Below are positions 23,870 through 24,979 of a stretch of DNA of 24,979 nucleotides, in pieces. The position numbers and the translations under genes were made by a program. Origin of the DNA: CAILKP01 sp038231815 (lineage in GTDB: Bacteria > Planctomycetota > Phycisphaerae > Phycisphaerales > UBA1924); contig JBBRKQ010000059.1 of assembly GCA_038231815.1 (NCBI GenBank), positions 1 through 24,979 on the forward strand, in the 5' to 3' direction. Under the pieces are notes generated by a model, which searched no databases, had not been told where the DNA came from, and worked only from the letters and a program-made list of their open reading frames with translations. Every line of letters begins with the position of its first letter. The stretch's first letter is position 1.

Positions 23870-24442
23870 ATGGACAAGCCGGACTTTAACTCGCTGGTAG
23901 ACACCCTCGGCAAGCCGGGCGGAAACGCCGCTGCGCTGCTTCTCCCGCTGGTTTATGACGAGCTTCGTCTGATGGCCCGGGGCATCATGGGTGGCGAGCA
24001 ACAGGGTCAGACGCTGCAGCCAACCGCCTTGGTTAACGAGGCCTGCGCCCGACTGCTGAGCACACGCACCCTGAGTTGGAACGACCGCGCCCACTTCATG
24101 GCGATCGCCGCACAGGCGATGCGCCAGATCCTTGTCACCCACGTTCGAAGTCGCCAATCAGTCAAGCGATCGGCGCCCGGGCAGCGGGTCACCCTTTCAG
24201 ACATCGCCGGCGATCCCATGGAGGTTGATCCTATTGACCTGCACGATGCGCTCGAAGAACTCGCCGCGCTAAACCCCCGCCACGCCCGGCTGGTGGAGCT
24301 GCGGTTCTTCGGCGCACTGAACCTCGAGGAGGTTGCCTTCGTGATGGAGATATCGCTGAGTGCGGCCAACCGCGACTGGCGTGCGGCACGCGCCTGGCTG
24401 AGCAGCCGTCTGCGCCGCGATGGCTCGGTGGAGCATCCATGA
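23870..24442 (+). CDS. ECF-type RNA polymerase sigma factor (TIGR02999-like)
   Basis: 190 aa. Sigma region 2 spans about 25-95: LVYDELRLMARGIMGGEQQG, then the subfamily signature TLQPTALVNEACARLL (48-63) and RAHFMAIAAQAMRQILVTHVR. Region 4 spans about 125-182: ALEELAALNPRHARLVELRF, GALNLEEVAFVMEISLSAANRDWRAARAWL, a helix-turn-helix. This subgroup is abundant in planctomycetes and is typically encoded beside Ser/Thr kinases rather than anti-sigma factors. Its stop overlaps the kinase start (ATGA at 24439-24442), implying translational coupling and a shared signalling route. It is divergent from the collagen-like/metzincin operon, which may be a target; that is inference from position only. No clear ribosome site precedes ATG 23870. 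Confidence 0.92.
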   Translation: MDKPDFNSLVDTLGKPGGNAAALLLPLVYDELRLMARGIMGGEQQGQTLQPTALVNEACARLLSTRTLSWNDRAHFMAIAAQAMRQILVTHVRSRQSVKRSAPGQRVTLSDIAGDPMEVDPIDLHDALEELAALNPRHARLVELRFFGALNLEEVAFVMEISLSAANRDWRAARAWLSSRLRRDGSVEHP

Positions 24443-24979
24443 CGCCCGAGTTGTACCAGCGTGCCACCACCATCTTCTCCGCGGCGACGCATCTGCCCGC
24501 GGCCGAGCGACAGACCTATCTCACCATCGCCTGCGAAGGCGACAAGGAACTGCTGCGGGTTGTCACCGAGATGCTCGCCGCCGATGCGGCGCCACTCGTA
24601 CTGACCGGCGGCGCCTCGCTGCGACTCGGCCTGCAGCAGCTGCTGGGTGAAGAATCGGACCGGTCCGACACCACGCAGGCTGGCGCTGTAAATGCAGATA
24701 CCTCGCCGCGTTTTCGCATGCCCGAACGGATTGGGCCATACAGCATCACCGGGTTCATCGGTCGCGGCGGAATGGGTGAAGTATTTGAAGCCCGGCAGGA
24801 AAACCCTTCACGCGCGGTGGCAGTAAAAATCTCGCCGATGGCGGCGGCCTCCCCTGCTGCTCTGCGCCGCTTCGAGCGCGAAGTTGAGTTTCTGGCCCGG
24901 CTAACACACCCTGGAATCGCTCAGATTTACGATGCCGGCATCGCGGATATGGGCGGCGTCTCGGTGCCATACTTTGCCA
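24439..24979 (+). CDS. Ser/Thr protein kinase (PknB/Hanks type), N-terminal part, cut by window end
   Basis: Starts at ATG 24439, overlapping the sigma-factor stop, and stays open to the right edge (180 codons). Residues 1-60 form a helical N-terminal region (LYQRATTIFSAATHLPAAERQTYL..ELLRVVTEMLAAD) common in kinases paired with this kind of sigma factor. The kinase lobe starts at IGPYSITGFIGRGGMGEVFEA; the Gly-rich loop is at 108-113. The ATP-binding Lys130 is in VAVKI, the C-helix Glu is at 148 or 150 (RRFEREVEFLARL), followed by HPGIAQIYDAGI. The catalytic loop (HRD), any membrane segment and any sensor domain lie beyond the window. It probably phosphorylates the sigma factor or a partner, as proposed for similar pairs. 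Confidence 0.9.
   Translation, partial: MTPELYQRATTIFSAATHLPAAERQTYLTIACEGDKELLRVVTEMLAADAAPLVLTGGASLRLGLQQLLGEESDRSDTTQAGAVNADTSPRFRMPERIGPYSITGFIGRGGMGEVFEARQENPSRAVAVKISPMAAASPAALRRFEREVEFLARLTHPGIAQIYDAGIADMGGVSVPYFA

Overview
The window (about 25 kb, G+C-rich) looks like chromosomal DNA of a planctomycete, probably a Phycisphaerae-type lineage. This is inferred from several gene types together: a secreted repeat protein ending in two dockerin-like D-x-DG-D-FIAFIN motifs and a C-terminal Cys, an ECF sigma factor with the TLQPTALVNEA signature overlapping a Ser/Thr kinase gene, Tat-exported Gfo/Idh/MocA and xylose-isomerase-like proteins, a TPR/OGT-type (SPINDLY) glycosyltransferase, and a long YidC with a large periplasmic domain. 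No rRNA, tRNA, CRISPR array, transposase or integrase was seen.

Layout. 1-3932 (-): yidC followed by a TPR/O-GlcNAc-transferase-like gene cut by the left edge. 4190-4585 (+): small GlcG/HbpS-type protein with a terminator. 4745-5689 (-): ispE. 5710-5952: a symmetrical repeat element filling the divergent promoter region between ispE and an unrecognised secreted protein (6009-7694, +). 7823-9499 (-): sensor histidine kinase. 9668-13274 (-): aldo/keto reductase, Tat-exported TIM-barrel isomerase and Tat-exported Gfo/Idh/MocA oxidoreductase, probably one carbohydrate-processing group. 13408-14592 (-): FGE-fold lipoprotein lacking the catalytic cysteines, divergent from an ApbE lipoprotein (14684-15820, +). 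16092-16922 (+): PhnP-like metallo-hydrolase. 17071-19602 (-): 14-repeat propeller protein with dockerin-like tail. 20296-23661 (-): a collagen-like/tail-fibre-like secreted protein and a metzincin protease, apparently one operon. 23870 to the right edge (+): ECF sigma factor and Ser/Thr kinase, overlapping by ATGA.

Most notable non-genic structure. (i) A perfect 66-bp direct repeat: the last codons plus stop of the metallo-hydrolase gene (16861-16926) recur at 19931-19996. They bracket about 3.07 kb that holds the propeller/dockerin gene, the footprint expected of an element integrated at a gene 3' end. (ii) A 243-bp element at 5710-5952: two 105/106-bp tandem units, three CATCGCC/GGCGATG hairpins and 26-bp perfect terminal inverted repeats. 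(iii) Arrays of a degenerate 8-bp repeat (about AGATTGCC) at three separate intergenic sites.

All functions are read from sequence motifs only; no database search was possible. Start codons are often uncertain because Shine-Dalgarno sites are rare here. The exceptions, where they are clear, are the propeller gene, the metzincin, the collagen-like gene and, less firmly, apbE.
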